This document shows positions 1 to 12,358 of a stretch of DNA of 64,000 bases, piece after piece (position 1 is the first letter of the stretch; each line of letters starts with the position of its first letter). The notes beneath the pieces were generated by a model. That model did no database searches and was not told where the DNA came from. It saw only the letters and a list, made by a program, of their open reading frames with translations. The position numbers and the translations under genes are program-made. Origin of the DNA: Cylindrodendrum hubeiense (lineage: Eukaryota; Ascomycota; Sordariomycetes; Hypocreales; Nectriaceae); contig JAANBB010000060.1 of the NCBI GenBank assembly GCA_014621425.1, positions 83,704 to 147,703 of the forward strand, given 5' to 3'.

Positions 1-2409
1 ATGGGGTTTACTAGCTTTTAGTCCGTCCTTGACAATAAATCTCATTTGTTGACTACGTTGTTGACTACGCTGGGCGTTGAATTCTATCTTATGTGAATGT
101 TTCTCCATTTGAGGGCGGTTTCCTGAGGCACGCGCATTCTCCGTGTCAAGTCTGAAATAGATTTGGCGTGTGAGGATCCTGTTCATTACTAAACAGGGAA
201 TGTGCCCGATGTCGGCATGTGCGCAGATGCGAAGGGGGAAGTCAAGAAATCACTTGCAATAACAAGATCGAGAGATCTGAGCCTGGAAGGTTGAGTGTTT
301 ATGGGTAGCGATGGGCACAGGGATGACTTAAGGATCTTGTGACATGTTGACTCGTCACTTCTCAATTGAGAATACCGGCCAGAGAACGAAGCTATTAATG
401 GGTATTCATCTATTTGATCGATATCCTATGGTACTAAAAACCACTATATCTCTAACTGCTAGTCCCGAATGTATATGCGAGCCTCATCTTAGGAGACTAT
501 GACGTTGACCGACGGGTAGAGCTCGCTCCTAGTCCTGGCGCAACTCGATCGCTCAACCCACACTTTATAACTTCTAGCAATTATATCCACTCTTAGAGCT
601 AAGTATGGGGATTTGCCACATGTGGAAACTTTCACAAAATTCTTCTGTGAGTCTTAAATGACCCAGAGTATCCATTGCCCCCCAAACTAGACCCCGCGAT
701 CTGCGCAGCGGCCCGCGATCTCGATTTTGCTCCTCTAAATCACCGTCTCCATCACCTGTGTCACGGTGTCTGTTATCTAAGCTGACCAGCGACCAAATAC
801 CCCCCAGGAACGCAAAAGCCCAATTCGTTGGATCGCACAACCTAGAGAACCTAGCTTGGGCGGGTGTCAGAGCAAACCAAACCTCACGATTGACACTCAC
901 TTCCAAACATGTGGGGCATTGCCGAACTCGCCTTGGTCATGAGTGAACTGCCACACAACCCTATATCATTTTTGTTATCGTGTATTTTGTTTTACAATAG
1001 TTTCGAGAATGGTGATAGGGCCAAGTATCATTCAAGATGTTTCCTCAAGGAGTTGTGTGGTTGCACTGGTTTAGTCGCACAGCCCTACGACCTGGCAGCG
1101 ACTAGAAATGGATCGAGCCTCACATGCAACAGTACCACCCGCTTGTTCTTTTACTGCGTACCTGGCATTAAAGAAAGCGCCGATTTATTTCGTGGCGGTG
1201 GTATTTACTGTGCATTTGTCCATTCCTTAGGGCCAACTACATCCAGCACGTACATGGAGTAGGGACGCGCCGCGTCGGGAGAAAATCCGGGGAAGCTGGC
1301 GTGACAAGTCGACCGACATGACAGGGAAAGGACAGGGAAAGGGCATGGAAACACCCCACGCAACAGAGCACCAGCTCAATCTGCCCCTTTTTCATTCAGC
1401 CGTGTGTGACAACAAAGACTCCTAGCGCGTGGCCCAATCCCAAAGGGCTGCCTCTCAACTCGACGACGCAGAGCTCCGACTTGGGGCGCGAACGGCGACT
1501 TTGGTCTGCGTTCGGCTGCCAGTGGCTGCTGGGCTGGCATGTGATTGCCGAAAGAGATGGCTGACTGCGCCATCTGACGGCTCACGTGGGACATGTCATT
1601 CCTTGGTTTCGGGGTAGAACCGCGCATCTGCCCGCGGGTTGAGGTTTCTTTCTGGTTTTTGATTTATTGAACCAGAAATCCATCTCTCCCTGCTCATCCC
1701 GTCTTGTCCAGCCTCTATCACCCATCTTGGCTCTGCATTTTACTGCGTGAACGTGGTTCTGCCGTTGGGCTTGAGCTGGCACGACGCGGGGCACAGACAC
1801 AGGGCACAGACACAAACACCAATGACGTCTGGATTCCGGGGGTGACGGCGCTGAAGCCCGCAGAACACTGGTCATAGATGGCGGCCCTGGTGAGTAATTG
1901 ACACTGCCGGCATCAGCTTATTGGCGATGTCTTTCCTCTGTCGCTCTCGTCATTCTTCCCTACTTTACCCTGCGCACCATCGTCATCTATCCATCAATAC
2001 CCATCTGCATCGTATAACCCCACACGAGCGCACACGAGCGCACACGCCCAAGCTCTCTCCGGCGAAAAAGGAAAAAACGTGGCGTCGCGCAATGACATAG
2101 CTGCCTCCGTTCCATCCGGCCAGGCCACGGCTCACTCTGCCTCTGACGTTATTCTCTGGTGCCTCGCGACGAGGCTGCGCGATCACGCCAAAACGGACTG
2201 GAACCAAACTGAACACTTTGTCCACCGTCTATTCGCACGGCATCGCCCGGCTAGGCTGCACCTCGCTGCACCTCGCTCCCGCTCCCGCTTCCGCACGGCA
2301 TCGCACATTGCACATTGCGACCCGGCCGCTCGCTCTCGCATCTGTCGCTAATTAGTCCCGTTTACTCTTCTCATAGGATACTCCTTGGTTGTCACACCTC
2401 TCCTTGCCC
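1..2409. other. Intergenic, no gene recognised
   Basis: I see no convincing gene here. Open frames are short, overlap on both strands and resemble no family. The last 400 bases are pyrimidine-rich (many CTC, TCC and CCC runs), as expected of the promoter and 5' leader of the peroxin gene that follows. Two copies of the decamer CACACGAGCG sit at 2021-2040. Confidence 0.6.
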
Positions 2410-4350
2410 ATGTCGTCACGCGACGATGCGTCCCTTGGCGCATCACCCTCTTCCTTCGACTCCCATCCTGCCACCGGCGCGCCCCCGACATACGCGACCT
2501 TCTCCCCGGTCACGCTTTCCGGACACACCCCGTCTCGATCCTCCCGTCGATCTACCATCCTCGTTCATCAGAAGAGCCCGCTACTCCTCGCCACCCCTCC
2601 TCAGATCACTCGCGCTCTCGCCTACAGCCACCCGTTCCTCCTCCCGTTAAATACACTCGCCGGGCTTTTGACCTGGAGCACCGGCGATCCCTGGGAAAGC
2701 TTCCTCTTGGTCTGCGTCTTCTGGGCCACTGTTCTATATGGAGACGTGGTGGTTACCTGGGCCGGGCCCGTTGTCATTGGTGCCGGCCTCATCGCCGGTA
2801 TGTACAGCAGAAGGTACAGCCCTCTGAGCAGCAGCGGATGGACTGAGCCTCGAAGCCTCTTCCGGGATATGACCTCCAAGAAATCCAACCAGGCCGCTGG
2901 TGATGGGAGCCAACCAAAAGCCGGAAATGGCGACAAGCAGTCGAAACACAAGAGAGGAAACTCGGAAATCACGAACACGAAGCACCAGAAGACGCTGGAT
3001 GAGATTGTGGAGACCCTCAAGGAGTTCACTGGAAGATGCAACACTCTCCTCGAGCCCATGCTGGAGCTCACGGATTTCCTCAGCACCCAGAGAACTCCTA
3101 CCAGTGCCACTACCCGACCTGCTCTGACAGTAATCTTCATGCGGTTGCTCATCATCACCCCCATATGGATTGCCTTGACCATTCCACCTTGGCGAGTCAT
3201 CACCACGAGACGTGTTGTCTTGGTAGCCGGCACTGTCATCATTACCTGGCATGCCAGAGTCATGAGAGTCTTCAGAGCTCTGCTCTGGAGGAGTTTGACC
3301 GTTCGCCGACTAGCAGCCGGGATCACAGGTCTCTACTTTGAAGCTCCTGACAAGCTGCCCGAGGATGCCCCGCCAGGACCAAAGAATGGCAAGGGTCGCA
3401 TGGAATCTGAACTCACAAAGGCCCTCCGACACCCGGCTAACCTTCAAACAAATCACCGAAGATCCGGTAGCACTAGAACTGCAGGCGTCAAATTCACTTT
3501 CATCATCTACGAGAACCAGAGACGATGGCTCGGCCTGGGCTGGACAAACAGCTTGTTTGCGTACGAGCGTCCCGCTTGGACCGACGAACACAACAACCCG
3601 GTTCCTACGAGAGACGAATTCGAGCTGCCCGACGTCGAAGATGGGAGTCGAATGGAGTGGCGATGGGTGGAAGGAAGCCGGTGGCGCGTGGACGGGGTTC
3701 CGGATGACCATGGACCAGTGGATTATGATGGCGAGGAGGGTAAAAATGGCTGGATCTTTTATGACAACAAGGTACGGAACTCCTCGAATGCTCACTCATT
3801 GATGCCATGCTAACAAACTTCACAGTGGCAGAGTGGTCAAAGAGGACAGGATGGTTGGAGCCGATGGACGAGGCGACGAAAATGGTACCACGATGCCGAG
3901 TTGGTTGAGATTGACGAATCCAAGCTTCCCCAAGAGCTAGATGCGTCAGAGCCCAAGGGCGCCTCGACTTCCTCGGCCGCACATGCAGGACCAGGATACA
4001 GCACATCTGACGAAAGGATGATCTCCACATCCCGGAATGACTCTTCACTACCCCTAGTTGACCAAACGATCGCCGAGGACCTCAGCACTGACGACGCGAG
4101 CTCCAGAGCAGACGATGCCCTGTCAGTACTCTCGACTTCCTCGAGATCATTCTTCAGGTCACCCTTATCGCGAAGGCGACTCGCTGACCGATCCACGACG
4201 GATAAAGCGCGTACTAGGAGGGCCAGTGATGCCCGTAACGAGGATGCTGCCAGCAGTCTGGGAGCGGAGCTGACCGTGGAGATTCAGAAGGCAGGAAGAG
4301 ACGGAGGGCAGTGGGGGATTGGCGACGAGGCCAGAATGAATCTTGAGTAA
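2410..4350 (+). CDS. Peroxin of the Pex23/Pex24/Pex30 type with dysferlin domain
   Basis: Integral membrane peroxin of the ER-peroxisome contact family, which controls peroxisome number and size. Exons are 2410-3771 and 3826-4350; the 54-nt intron has a GCTAAC branch site and is in phase 0. The product is 628 aa. Two hydrophobic blocks (about residues 75-135 and 237-290) fit a reticulon-like membrane region. A dysferlin (DysF) module follows at about 359-480: the N half starts at KFTFIIYENQRRWLGLGW, and the C half is completed only after splicing (GQDGWSRWTRRRKW). The C-terminal tail is Ser- and acid-rich and probably disordered. The first ATG after the leader was chosen; no earlier in-frame ATG was found. 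Which paralogue (Pex23, 24, 28-32) it is cannot be settled by eye. Confidence 0.85.
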
Positions 4351-4981
4351 TGCGAGTCGACTAACTGACTGACGAACATGCATCCATAACCCAGAGAACT
4401 GGGTAGCCGGCGTTGATGTTTCACACCACGATATGTTTGAGTATTTAGACGACGAGGGCACTGGGAGGGTTAGCACATGGACTGTTTGGCGGGCATGGGT
4501 GGGAAGGACGGGATGGCGCACGATTGACAAAGGGCTTGTAAGACTACGGAAACTAAACTCATCACGAGCACTTCTACATGTACTGATTCACGGAACAAAG
4601 ACCCGCGTTGGGTTGACCTTGACTGTCCTCCCTTGTACGAAGGGACTCATGATCGTCGACTGTGAAATCGTGGAACACGTCAGTGATGGCTGTCCGTGGG
4701 ATAGAACAAAGACCAAGGACGGTGCAACTTGCACGATACAAACAAACAGCTACACAATGCAACGACCGTACTTAAAAGCCCGGTTGGCGGTAGTGTGTTA
4801 GATGCCGTACCGACGTATCTTCACTATATGTTTACCTAGTCCTCTTTCATCACATATTCTGGTCAAAATCAGCGACGGTTTCGGCATCGGTAGCCCATTG
4901 CATTGCTTCGATTGGAAACTCGCCACCAGTCACATTTCTCACATTCCCATCACACCTGTGTTCGAGCGCAGTGAATCACAC
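4351..4981. other. Intergenic between the peroxin and the membrane-protein gene
   Basis: No gene recognised. An ATG at 4802 lies in frame with the next gene and would add 60 residues. The stretch 4802-4981 reads like leader sequence (C/T- and CAC-rich) rather than conserved protein, so I left it out of the CDS. Confidence 0.5.
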
Positions 4982-6166
4982 ATGGCCTCTTCCTCGAGCT
5001 CCTCCAAACCTCGTCAGAGACGAAACTCGCGCGCCTCGCCTCGCGCAACGACGTCGTCTCCCCGACGCAGCATGAACCCTTCTCAGGCGCAAGACCAAGG
5101 CACTCGCCGTCCGCCCCGGAAGAGAAGCCGCAGAAGCACGCTCACTCTCTCGGTATCTCCAGATGCGCCGTCCCCGATTCCCCCTCCTATGCAGCCACCC
5201 CAGCCGCGTTTCCTTTTGGGCCCAGAGCCCTCCCCCACGACTCCGTATCTGCCTGTCACCTCGGCGCCGAGCCGCTCGCGCCATGGGTCGCTTTTCATAT
5301 CGCCGGAGTCTGTAGAGGCGGTTCTAGCAGGCTCGGTGACCTCGTCTTCGGAGCCGTGTTCTACCCAGGCAGAACATATCTCCGAGCGACCTTCATCGAC
5401 AGGCACCGTCCGAGGTCCCACGACGGAGCGAAGATCACCTCCCCCGCTTACTCCGTTTCCACCGTGGATCGGTGATTCAGAAGAGGAGTGGCAGGCTCGT
5501 GGGTGGCAAGATCCAAATCAGGCAATGCGAGCAGCGCCGAAGCGGCAGCGTGAGAGCATTAGGTATGCTCCTTTCGCCGTCGTGGAGGTCGAAACCAGGT
5601 GGCTCCTCAGCTCTATTATCCACGGCATCGTGCTGGCTCTGCAGTTTTCCATCGCACTGGCTGTCTTCAGTGCTCTCATTTCGGTTGCTATCTGGAAGAA
5701 ACCTGATACCGACGTGCGGTTCTGGGACTGGTAAGTTCCTCTTTTTTCTCCCCAACGCTCAGAAAGCGCCATACTAACAACTTTAAGGCTTTGGAACTTC
5801 GCTGAGCCCTCCCTCGTTGGAGTTCTCATCCTCTGCTCCGGCACCTTGGTAGCGCACGAGACCAAGATACTCTCCGCCGTGGCCCTGCTATACCTGCAAT
5901 GCGCCATCCTGGTAGTCACGACCGCGGCAAGCTTCATAATGTGGGCGAGATGCATCGAGGAGTACAACCGGGCGGTCAAGGGAGTCCTGATGGGATGTAA
6001 TGTCTTGATGTGGGGACTAGCACTATTCGGGTTTGTCCGGGCCGCTGTTGTCTGGAAAGTCGAGGCTGATGTTGAAGATGAGCGAGGGTTTGGAAGGGGG
6101 CAAGGGGCGCAGGAACTTACGTATGGGACGTTCGTACCTTGGAATGAGGCAGTTCGTGGTCAATAA
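4982..6166 (+). CDS. Hypothetical multispanning membrane protein
   Basis: I do not recognise a family. Exons 4982-5730 and 5788-6166 encode 375 aa. The 57-nt intron (phase 2, with a CTAAC branch site) interrupts the FWDW codon run, and splicing keeps a continuous hydrophobic reading frame. Residues 1-200 are rich in Ser, Pro and Arg, probably disordered and cytosolic. The C-terminal half has about four transmembrane segments: around LSSIIHGIVLALQFSIALAV, the PSLVGVLILCSGTL region, a third around LYLQCAILVVTTAASFIMW, and MGCNVLMWGLALFGFV. The ATG at 4982 has a good context (CACATGG). Two-exon structure and topology suggest a genuine but poorly characterised fungal membrane protein. Confidence 0.75.
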
Positions 6167-6981
6167 GGACTAGTCCTCGGAAGGAGTGTGCGCAGAGAGC
6201 TCGGAGGTTCAGGACCTTTAGGTCTTCAAGCACCCCAGTTAAAACACAGGCATATGATTAAGTCTAGTAATTGGGTATAATATGTATCATTAAGGATTAG
6301 GCCATATCCCCACCAGTTCACAGCGTACTCCTTATCCTAGCTCTAATGAAGAATATACCACGCCAACCAGACTGTGCGTGGATGTCCCCAGGCCCCAGGT
6401 CATCGTGTCATTCATGCACATATTCACCTACTCAAGTGTCAGTGGGATAGCCTTGATCGGCGGCTAGCAGGTTCTGGAGATGGCCGTGCTAGTCAGCCAT
6501 CCCTTGTTAGTCAAGTTTGCACTACGCTCTGATCCCCCCTCCTTTCCATCTGCTTCTGCAGGTTTTGGAAGATGGATCAAGACCCGATCCCTATCTACCA
6601 GCCCGTGCCTGAGGCCTGTTTTGTGAACAGGGATGACAAGAATGACAATCCCCACCCATCAGCCTGGCTAGCGATGACGATGGTCCAAGACCCAGTTAAT
6701 CCGAGATGCCGCCACTTCACCTGCCCAACTCCACTTGCGAATTGGAGTCTTGGAGAAGCGGGCAGCTCTTGTGGGGCTCGCCTCCGCAGACTCCATGATG
6801 TGATGTAACATTTAGGATTCAGACATTCTCATTAATGCAAGATCACCAAGTCAGGATTCAGGGTGCAGGCCAGTTTTATAATGTGGTGGTAAATATTGAT
6901 AACATTAATTCATATAGAAAGTCATATCGTTTTAGCTCTTAGCTCTATATTTCCGTACAATGATCCGAAATACTTTTTCTC
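6167..6981. other. Intergenic between tail-to-tail genes
   Basis: 3' regions of the convergent membrane-protein and dehydrogenase genes. The part around 6240-6310 and 6820-6960 is AT-rich, as expected for polyadenylation regions. No further gene is supported. Confidence 0.5.
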
Positions 6982-8098
6982 TTACAGTCGCGAGGTCTCC
7001 AGGCGGCGACCCGTCTCGTCGAAGTTAATCTTCTGGCCCGAGTTCAAGCTCTCCTGGAGGGCGCAGCCAATCTTGACAGCCTGGACAGCGCCAGTCAGCT
7101 TGAAGGGGAGGGTGTTGTTATCGAGGCAGGCAGCAGTGAACTCGTTGGCCTCGGTGACGAAGGCGTGCTCGAAGCGACCATAGTAGTCGTGGGGGATCTC
7201 GCGACGGATGCCAGTGGACTCGTGAAGCTCAACGAGGGTGCCGGTGGGGTTGGCGTTGATAGCCAGCTTGCCCTCGGTACCGATAACCTCAGTCATATCG
7301 TGCTGACCAGCAGCCATCATGCGGGAAGAGTAGAAGTAGGCGACCTTGCCACCCCAGAACTCGACAATGCCGACACCGTTATCGACATCCTTGTGCTTGC
7401 GCAGCTCAGGCTGCACGGCGGTAATACCGGTAGCGACGACGCTCTTGACGATGGAGTCCTGGCCGAAGTACCAGAGAGCAAGATCGATATCGTGGATGTT
7501 GCAGTCGACGAAGATGCCACCGCTGAACTCAGCGTAGGCGACGAAGAAGCCAGAGGGATCCAGTCTGTCGCAAGTCTGGGAGCGGAAGACAGAGGGGCGG
7601 CCAATCTGACCGTTGTCCATTCGGTTGAAAGCGTCGCGGTACGAGGCATCGAAGCGGCGGGAGAAGCCACACATGACCTTCAGGTGGGGCTTCTTGACAG
7701 CGGCATCGACAACGGATTGCGACTATGAGACTCTGTTAGAATTGGACTCCTCTGGAGTGAGAAGGTGGAAGGAAGCTTACAATCTCGACGCTGGTGCTGA
7801 GGGGCTTCTCGCACAGAACGTGCTTGCCAGCCTCAATGGCCTTGATAGCCTCCTCGGCGTGGGCAGTAGTGACGGTGGCAACAACGACGGCCTGGAGACC
7901 GGGGTGCTTCAGCATCTCATCGTAGTCGGTGTAGATGGTGACACCCTCAAGGTTGGCGTGGGCCCACTCGACTTCCTTCTGGACAGGAGTGAAGGCTGCA
8001 ACGAGCTCAGCGCGAGGAGTTCGGTTGTGGAAGTTGAGGGCATGGCGAGCACCCATGCGGCCGAGACCGGCGCAGGCAATCTGGAGCTTGGGAGCCAT
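6982..8098 (-). CDS. Gfo/Idh/MocA-family NAD(P)-dependent oxidoreductase, probable myo-inositol 2-dehydrogenase
   Basis: Predicted to oxidise myo-inositol (or a related polyol or sugar) to the 2-keto product with NAD. Coding exons on the minus strand are 8098-7781 and 7722-6982; the 58-nt phase-0 intron leaves a 352-aa protein of normal family length. Residues 11-19 (GLGRMGARH) form the Rossmann dinucleotide-binding loop. EKPLS at 97-101 is the family's second signature with its lysine. GGIFVDCNIHDIDLALW carries the Asp-x3-His pair expected in the active site. The ATG at 8098-8096 is the only sensible start. Its neighbour on the same strand is an inositol-type transporter, which supports the substrate guess. 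Other Gfo/Idh substrates remain possible. Confidence 0.85.
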
Positions 8099-9709
8099 TG
8101 TGAAGTGCGAGGGGGAGATGGGAGAAAAAATTAAACGGCGAGGATAAAGCTGAGTTTGGTTGCGGACTGGATGCTGGTTCGGCTAGGAGGGTAGCTTCGA
8201 GAGTGAGACAGGAACTGAGCCGAGAGCAGACGATGAGAGAACTGAGCCAATTGAGTGCCTAAAGAACCAAGAGTCTGGGGAATCCATCGTGAGCGAGCTC
8301 CAGAATCTTATACCTGGAGCACCGGCTTTCGGAGAGCTCGCTCCCCCACGGCAACGCGTGGGACCGGTGTCTTCCCAGCTCGAGTGCCGCGCCAAGGCGG
8401 TGTCGCATGTGTCGCCTGCAGTGGCTGTCGCCGCCGTCACAAGATCGGCGAGACCCCCAGGGGGCGGAGAGGGCGCTGGCCAATAGACAGGATCCGCGGG
8501 ATGAATTAGCACTGGAGACTGGTGAATCCGATCTCACATCTCAACACTACGCTGCGAGTCGACCTCGCGCCGCTCGAGATTGGTCCGTGGTGGAGTCGGT
8601 GATGCAGTCGTGGAGTAGGCGATGCAGTCGGTAGCTGCGGGGCCTAGCTTTGCAGAGTAGGTACCCCCGAGTGGGCATCTCCGAAATAGGCAATTTTCAA
8701 AGAGCCCCATATCTTTCCACGGCGGCCGTGCCCACCCCGCAAGAGTTTGTCGCCTCCACAGCTTCCCCGTATCCCCATCTCCCCATCCCCCCCAATGACT
8801 CGGTCCTCACGGCCCTGGCCAGGTAAATCCACTCGTCGTGATTGGGAAAGTACGGCCGCGTCGGGGATCTCAGCGAGGCGGGGGATGGCTCGGGGTTGGG
8901 GGTTAGGCGACGCCAGTCATGGGGAGGCCACGAGGGCGGCTGACACGTTGGCTCAAGCCCAGCGCCGTAGAGGTAGAGCCCACGCTCGGGAACCCCAGGC
9001 CATCGCTCCTGGCTCTCGGCTGGACTCTCTTATTCCGTAGCGTGGCTTGGGCTCCGCAGTTTCTCCTCCTCATTCGGAAGTTTCCCAATTCTGTTGTGTG
9101 GGGATGCCCTTGTGTCGAGATCCTGACTACCCCAGCCTCCAGACGAGAGCTAATCTGTACGCTGAGAACAATCACTCCTCTGAATCGACTGGTCATGTGT
9201 TGGTTGATTCACTCCAATCGTTCGCAAAGAACCCCGTGCATGGGTATTGGTATTTTCCATTTCGGCCTCGACACATCATACCCGAGGTTTCATCGACTAT
9301 CTTTTGGCAGTCAACTTCTTGAGTAGGCCTGCTCGAGTAGGCTTGCCTAACTGGGCGTCGTCGAAACCACCCAAAGTTCTACAGCGGCATCCCCCACCAA
9401 CATCATACGATGCTACGATATGCTCTTCAGTTTAAAGATTCTCCGAATCGCCCTTCCAGTCTCTTTCACCTCTTCCTTCCCATCACCTTTCACGTCTTCC
9501 TTCACGCCATCACTCTTTGCATCACCATCACTGTCGTCATCACAATCACAATCACAATCACAATCACAATCACAATCACAATCACAATACTGCAATAAAA
9601 ATATTCAGAATGTTGAAGAAAGGTTCAATTGGTATAGACTATGAGTTTAAAAGATTTATGGAGAGGTCTAGTTATGTCTTGCTCTGCATTATCTTGGCAA
9701 TCCTTCCAC
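8099..9709. other. Intergenic: dehydrogenase promoter and transporter 3' region
   Basis: Upstream part (8100-9100) is GC-rich and is probably the promoter of the inositol dehydrogenase. Downstream part (9400-9700) contains a hexanucleotide microsatellite and an AT-rich 3' region of the transporter gene. No coding gene is supported; open frames here follow the repeat or base composition. Confidence 0.5.
9541..9588. repeat. Hexanucleotide microsatellite (CACAAT)8
   Basis: Eight perfect tandem copies of CACAAT lie about 120 bases beyond the stop codon of the inositol-type transporter. Length variation between strains would be expected. Confidence 0.95.
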
Positions 9710-11348
9710 TTAGGCACTGGAGGATGCTGCGGCCTCAGCGCGGTGAAGCTTCATCTCCTTTTGCATCTCCCGCGCCTTCTGAACACCAAAGCCGTGCTGG
9801 AAAACCTCTCGAATATCTTCCAGAGTCATTCCCTTGACCTCGGGGTAGCACAAGTAGATGCAGACGTAACCTCCCATGCAGATGGCAGCATAGAAGCCGA
9901 AGGTACCTGAGGGGGTCATGCTCTCCATCTGAGTGAGGAAGGTGGAAGAGACAATGATGTTGGCTCCCCAGCAGCTCAGGGTAAGCATCATAGTGCCCAT
10001 GGCTCTGACTTCCATGGGGAAGAACTCGGACGAGAGCCAGGCAGTGTTGCCGATACCAGAAGAGTAGAAGCCGACGAAGAAGACCATGCTGACGAGAACA
10101 ACGATGGCAGCCCATCCAACCTTGGCATCGTCCGCCAGGCTGAGATCCTTGTTGATGGGAATCCACTTAAAGCAGACAGCAGCGATGACCAGAGCCAAGC
10201 TCATGAACTGGACAGTGCAAAGCAAAATTCTGCGGCGTCCAGCACGATCGACGAGCAAGAGGTTGACAAAGGTGAAGATGAAGTTGGTACCCGCAATGAT
10301 AGTTCCGACAGCCACGGGGTTGGAGAAACCGACAAGGTTGAAGATGACCGGGGAGTAGTACATGAGAGCGTTAAATCCAGTGAGCTGGGAGATGGCCATC
10401 AAGCCACAAGCGGCAACCAGAGCACGGAAGTTGGCACCAATAACGTAGAGCTGCTTGAGCACCCACCAGCCAGACTTGCCAGCATTGAGGGCCTTGGCCT
10501 GCTCCACGTGGTGCGTAATGTGCTTGACCTTGTTCTGGACCTGCTCCTCGGTACCGTTGGGGAAGATTCTTCGGATAACATTGGCAGCTTCCTCGTTCTT
10601 TCCGTGGAAGACAAGCTGTCGAGGCGACTCGGGGCAGAAAGGCAGGAGAGCAGCAAGGATGATAGCGGGAAGAGCACCACCGCCGACCATGTATCTCCAG
10701 CCGCCGCTGACATGAGCAAAGGCAGCACCAACGCCGTAACTGATGAGCTGACCACCAGTGATAGACATATTATCGAGACCAATCATACGGCCACGGTACT
10801 TGGCAGGCGACACTTCGGCAATGTACCTATTACATGTTAGGACCGGCCAGCCAAGGGACAGTTGATGAAATAACTTACATAGGAACAATCATGGCAGCGC
10901 TGCCGACGCCGAAGCCCACAACGAGACGACCAACGGTCATCTGAGCGAGGGAGAAGGAGGCAGCTTGGATGATGGCACCGAGAGTGAAAAGAACACATCC
11001 GACGTAAATGGCGACTTTTCGGCCATATCGATCAGCAGTGGCGCCGGCAAAGATGGCACCGATGAAGGCACCACCGGAGGTGATGGAGGTGATGAGTTCG
11101 CGCTCCTGCGAGGAGAGGTGCTGGCCGAGATCGTCGTTGATATAGACGAGGACGGCACTGATGATACCGGTGTCGTAACCGAAGAGCATACCGCCAATGG
11201 CGGCAGTGATGGAGACGAGCCAAGCATATTTGCCAGTCTGGGTAAGCTCGATGGAATCGAGGTCATCCAAGCTGACATTGTCGGTAGATCCCACACCTGT
11301 GGGATCCTCCAGGTGCTTGATATCGTCCTTGAAGTCTTCCTTCGCCAT
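9710..11348 (-). CDS. MFS sugar/polyol transporter, myo-inositol (Itr1-like) type
   Basis: Plasma-membrane proton symporter of the sugar porter family. Coding exons (minus) are 11348-10879 and 10826-9710; the 52-nt intron has a CCTAAC branch site and splicing restores VPM-YIAEVSPAKYRGR. The product is 528 aa with 12 predicted membrane spans. Signatures: GYDTGIISAVLVYI in helix 1, DRYGRK in loop 2-3, PESPRQLV after helix 6, DRAGRRR in loop 8-9 and the PEVKGMTLEDI tail motif (variant of PETKG). The N-terminus is acidic and cytosolic. Overall resemblance is to fungal Itr1/Fst1-type inositol transporters rather than hexose carriers. It lies on the same strand as the dehydrogenase and is divergent from the regulator at 12359, suggesting joint control of uptake and oxidation. 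Confidence 0.88.
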
Positions 11349-12358
11349 GGTGACGGTTTGAAGATGACAAGGTATAGATGAAAGAAGTTGCCGGGCAGGC
11401 GTAAAGAGGCAGATGGGGTGCAGGAACTGGTGGAGGATGGAGAAAGGCTGATGCTGTGAGAAGCAGGAAGATGCTGGTGAAAAAGAAGCCTGGGATCGAC
11501 GTTCCAAGGCCGCCCTTATAAGTTTATCGGCGGTTGAAGCACGTCCCCCTCAAACAGATGAGCTGAGGGCGAGAGATGGAGGGTTGGGGGTGTGCTACGC
11601 AGTAGGGCCACGAGTATCAGGTTCCTGGCGAGCGAGGGCAATTTGGGTCTGATCCGGCAGCATGGAACCAGGCGCTGCAAGTATCGGGGACAAGGCCTTT
11701 TGGCGGAAGAGGGGAACCCAGGCTGGAGGATGGCATCTCGAATCACGACTACTGAGGGGAAAGGGGCCAAGGGAGCGTGTCTGGGATCGCCCGCCGGGCC
11801 TGGCGACGCATTACTCGTGCTACTGCTACTCCAATCTCGCGCGCGTGGTGCCATGGTAAACTTTGAGAAGCGAAGCTGAGGCAGCGCTGACCCGGCATTT
11901 GGAGTCATTCCGCCGCGGATGATTGGCCCGGGGGAGGTTCCAGGCCCGGCGTCGCCCCCCTGCGAGCGCCCCAGATCCATCCCCAGAACCACTAAACACG
12001 CTTCCCCGGGCTGGAGACCCCCATGGGGAAGAGGGGACTCAGTGGAGAGCCCGCTAGGGGCCGCTAGCACCTGCGGGCAGTGGAGTCCAGCGCTTGCTGT
12101 CATTGCGGGGTTGCTCCTTCCAAAACCAACTTGAAGAGGCAACTTCCCCATCTGGCCGCTTTCCATTTCTTCCCTCTCCCGTCAACATCATCACCGTCCT
12201 CCCGGCTCCAGTCGCAGCTCCAGCTCCAGCTCAGAATCTGGGGAAACCGTTCGTCTCCAGCCTCCAGTCTCCAGTCTCCAGCCCGCCCTGGTCGCCCCCG
12301 GTACAGTGCTCTGCTACGCTACATGGCATGACGCCTGCCTGAAGCCCCTGCCTCCGCC
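11349..12358. promoter_or_regulatory. Divergent promoter region, transporter / Zn2Cys6 regulator
   Basis: About 1 kb separates the start codons of the inositol-type transporter (-) and the regulator (+). It is GC-rich with CCGG, GCGC and CTCC runs and contains no supported gene. CT-rich blocks next to each start look like 5' leaders. A local operator for the regulator is plausible, but no site was identified. Confidence 0.45.

Noticed and set aside
9413..9595. Minus-strand frame encoding a Cys-Asp repeat
   Set aside because: It is only the translation of the CACAAT microsatellite.
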